Shown one piece after another: positions 5,554-5,588 of a stretch of 5,588 nt of DNA. The position numbers and the translations under genes were made by a program. The stretch is from positions 1 to 5,588 of the forward strand of contig CAVRZY010000032.1 of the NCBI GenBank assembly GCA_963725415.1, given 5' to 3'. This DNA is from CAVRZY01 sp963725415. GTDB lineage: Bacteria > Acidobacteriota > Terriglobia > Bryobacterales > Bryobacteraceae. The stretch's first letter is position 1. Each line of letters opens with the position of its first letter. The notes below the pieces were generated by a model. It saw only the letters and a list, made by a program, of their open reading frames with translations, was not told the origin of the DNA and did not search any database.

Positions 5554-5588
5554 CAATACGTAACTGTCGCTGAAGGTATGCATACACA
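5554..5588. other. Unassigned sequence beyond the leuS break, window edge
   Basis: These last 35 bases do not continue leuS in any frame I can read. From 5560 the bases GTAACTGTCGCTGAAGG loosely recall the GTAA-starting inverted ends of IS66-type elements, but too little is present to test this and the expected leuS target sequence does not reach that point. It may be an element end or an assembly join. Confidence 0.35.

Noticed and set aside
4747..5583. Long minus-strand open frame of 278 codons opposite leuS
   Set aside because: It is the antisense shadow of the high-GC leuS codons, with a His/Gln/Val-rich composition and no family pattern.

Overview
This GC-rich window looks like chromosomal DNA from a soil-type bacterium. 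I infer an acidobacterium, probably of the Solibacter/Bryobacter kind. The reasons are the C-terminal piece of an Oar-like TonB-dependent receptor, a divergent exported PhoA-type phosphatase, an aldo/keto reductase with a Fn3-like tail, and palindromic intergenic repeats. No marker gene fixes the lineage. All supportable genes lie on the + strand.

Left part (1-1877): the 3' two-thirds or so of an aldo/keto reductase gene runs in from outside the window. After 51 nt comes a small exported VOC (glyoxalase/bleomycin-resistance fold) protein with a textbook GGAGG site and a GTG start. The VOC homology stops at about 1633. From there the DNA codes, in another frame, for the last ~80 residues of an outer-membrane TonB-dependent receptor. 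The VOC reading frame therefore ends in an out-of-frame tail, and the receptor is only a remnant.

Middle (1878-4764): a 264-nt gap holds a 120-bp symmetrical palindromic element (1922-2041). It has 8-bp terminal inverted repeats and two perfect 22-bp palindromes, and it looks like a REPIN-type inverted doublet. It is followed by a two-gene unit: an exported PhoA-superfamily phosphatase, then after 16 nt and a strong AGGAGG an exported metal-dependent amidohydrolase. The pair suggests extracytoplasmic scavenging of phosphate and of amide or peptide compounds. The 3' end of the amidohydrolase gene is made of a second, unrelated inverted-repeat element (4605-4751), which is translated in frame as an added tail of about 50 residues.

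Right part (4765-5588): a 111-nt gap with a weak extended -10 candidate leads into leuS (leucyl-tRNA synthetase). The gene is intact through the HIGH motif and zinc knuckle. It breaks abruptly at the conserved TMQRN/WIGRS junction, where an amber codon and unrelated sequence begin 38 nt before the window ends. This is either an insertion or rearrangement, or an assembly chimera at a contig edge.

I see no new multi-gene defence or biosynthetic system. The most interesting signals are the two palindromic elements, one of them turned into coding sequence, and the three broken or joined gene ends.
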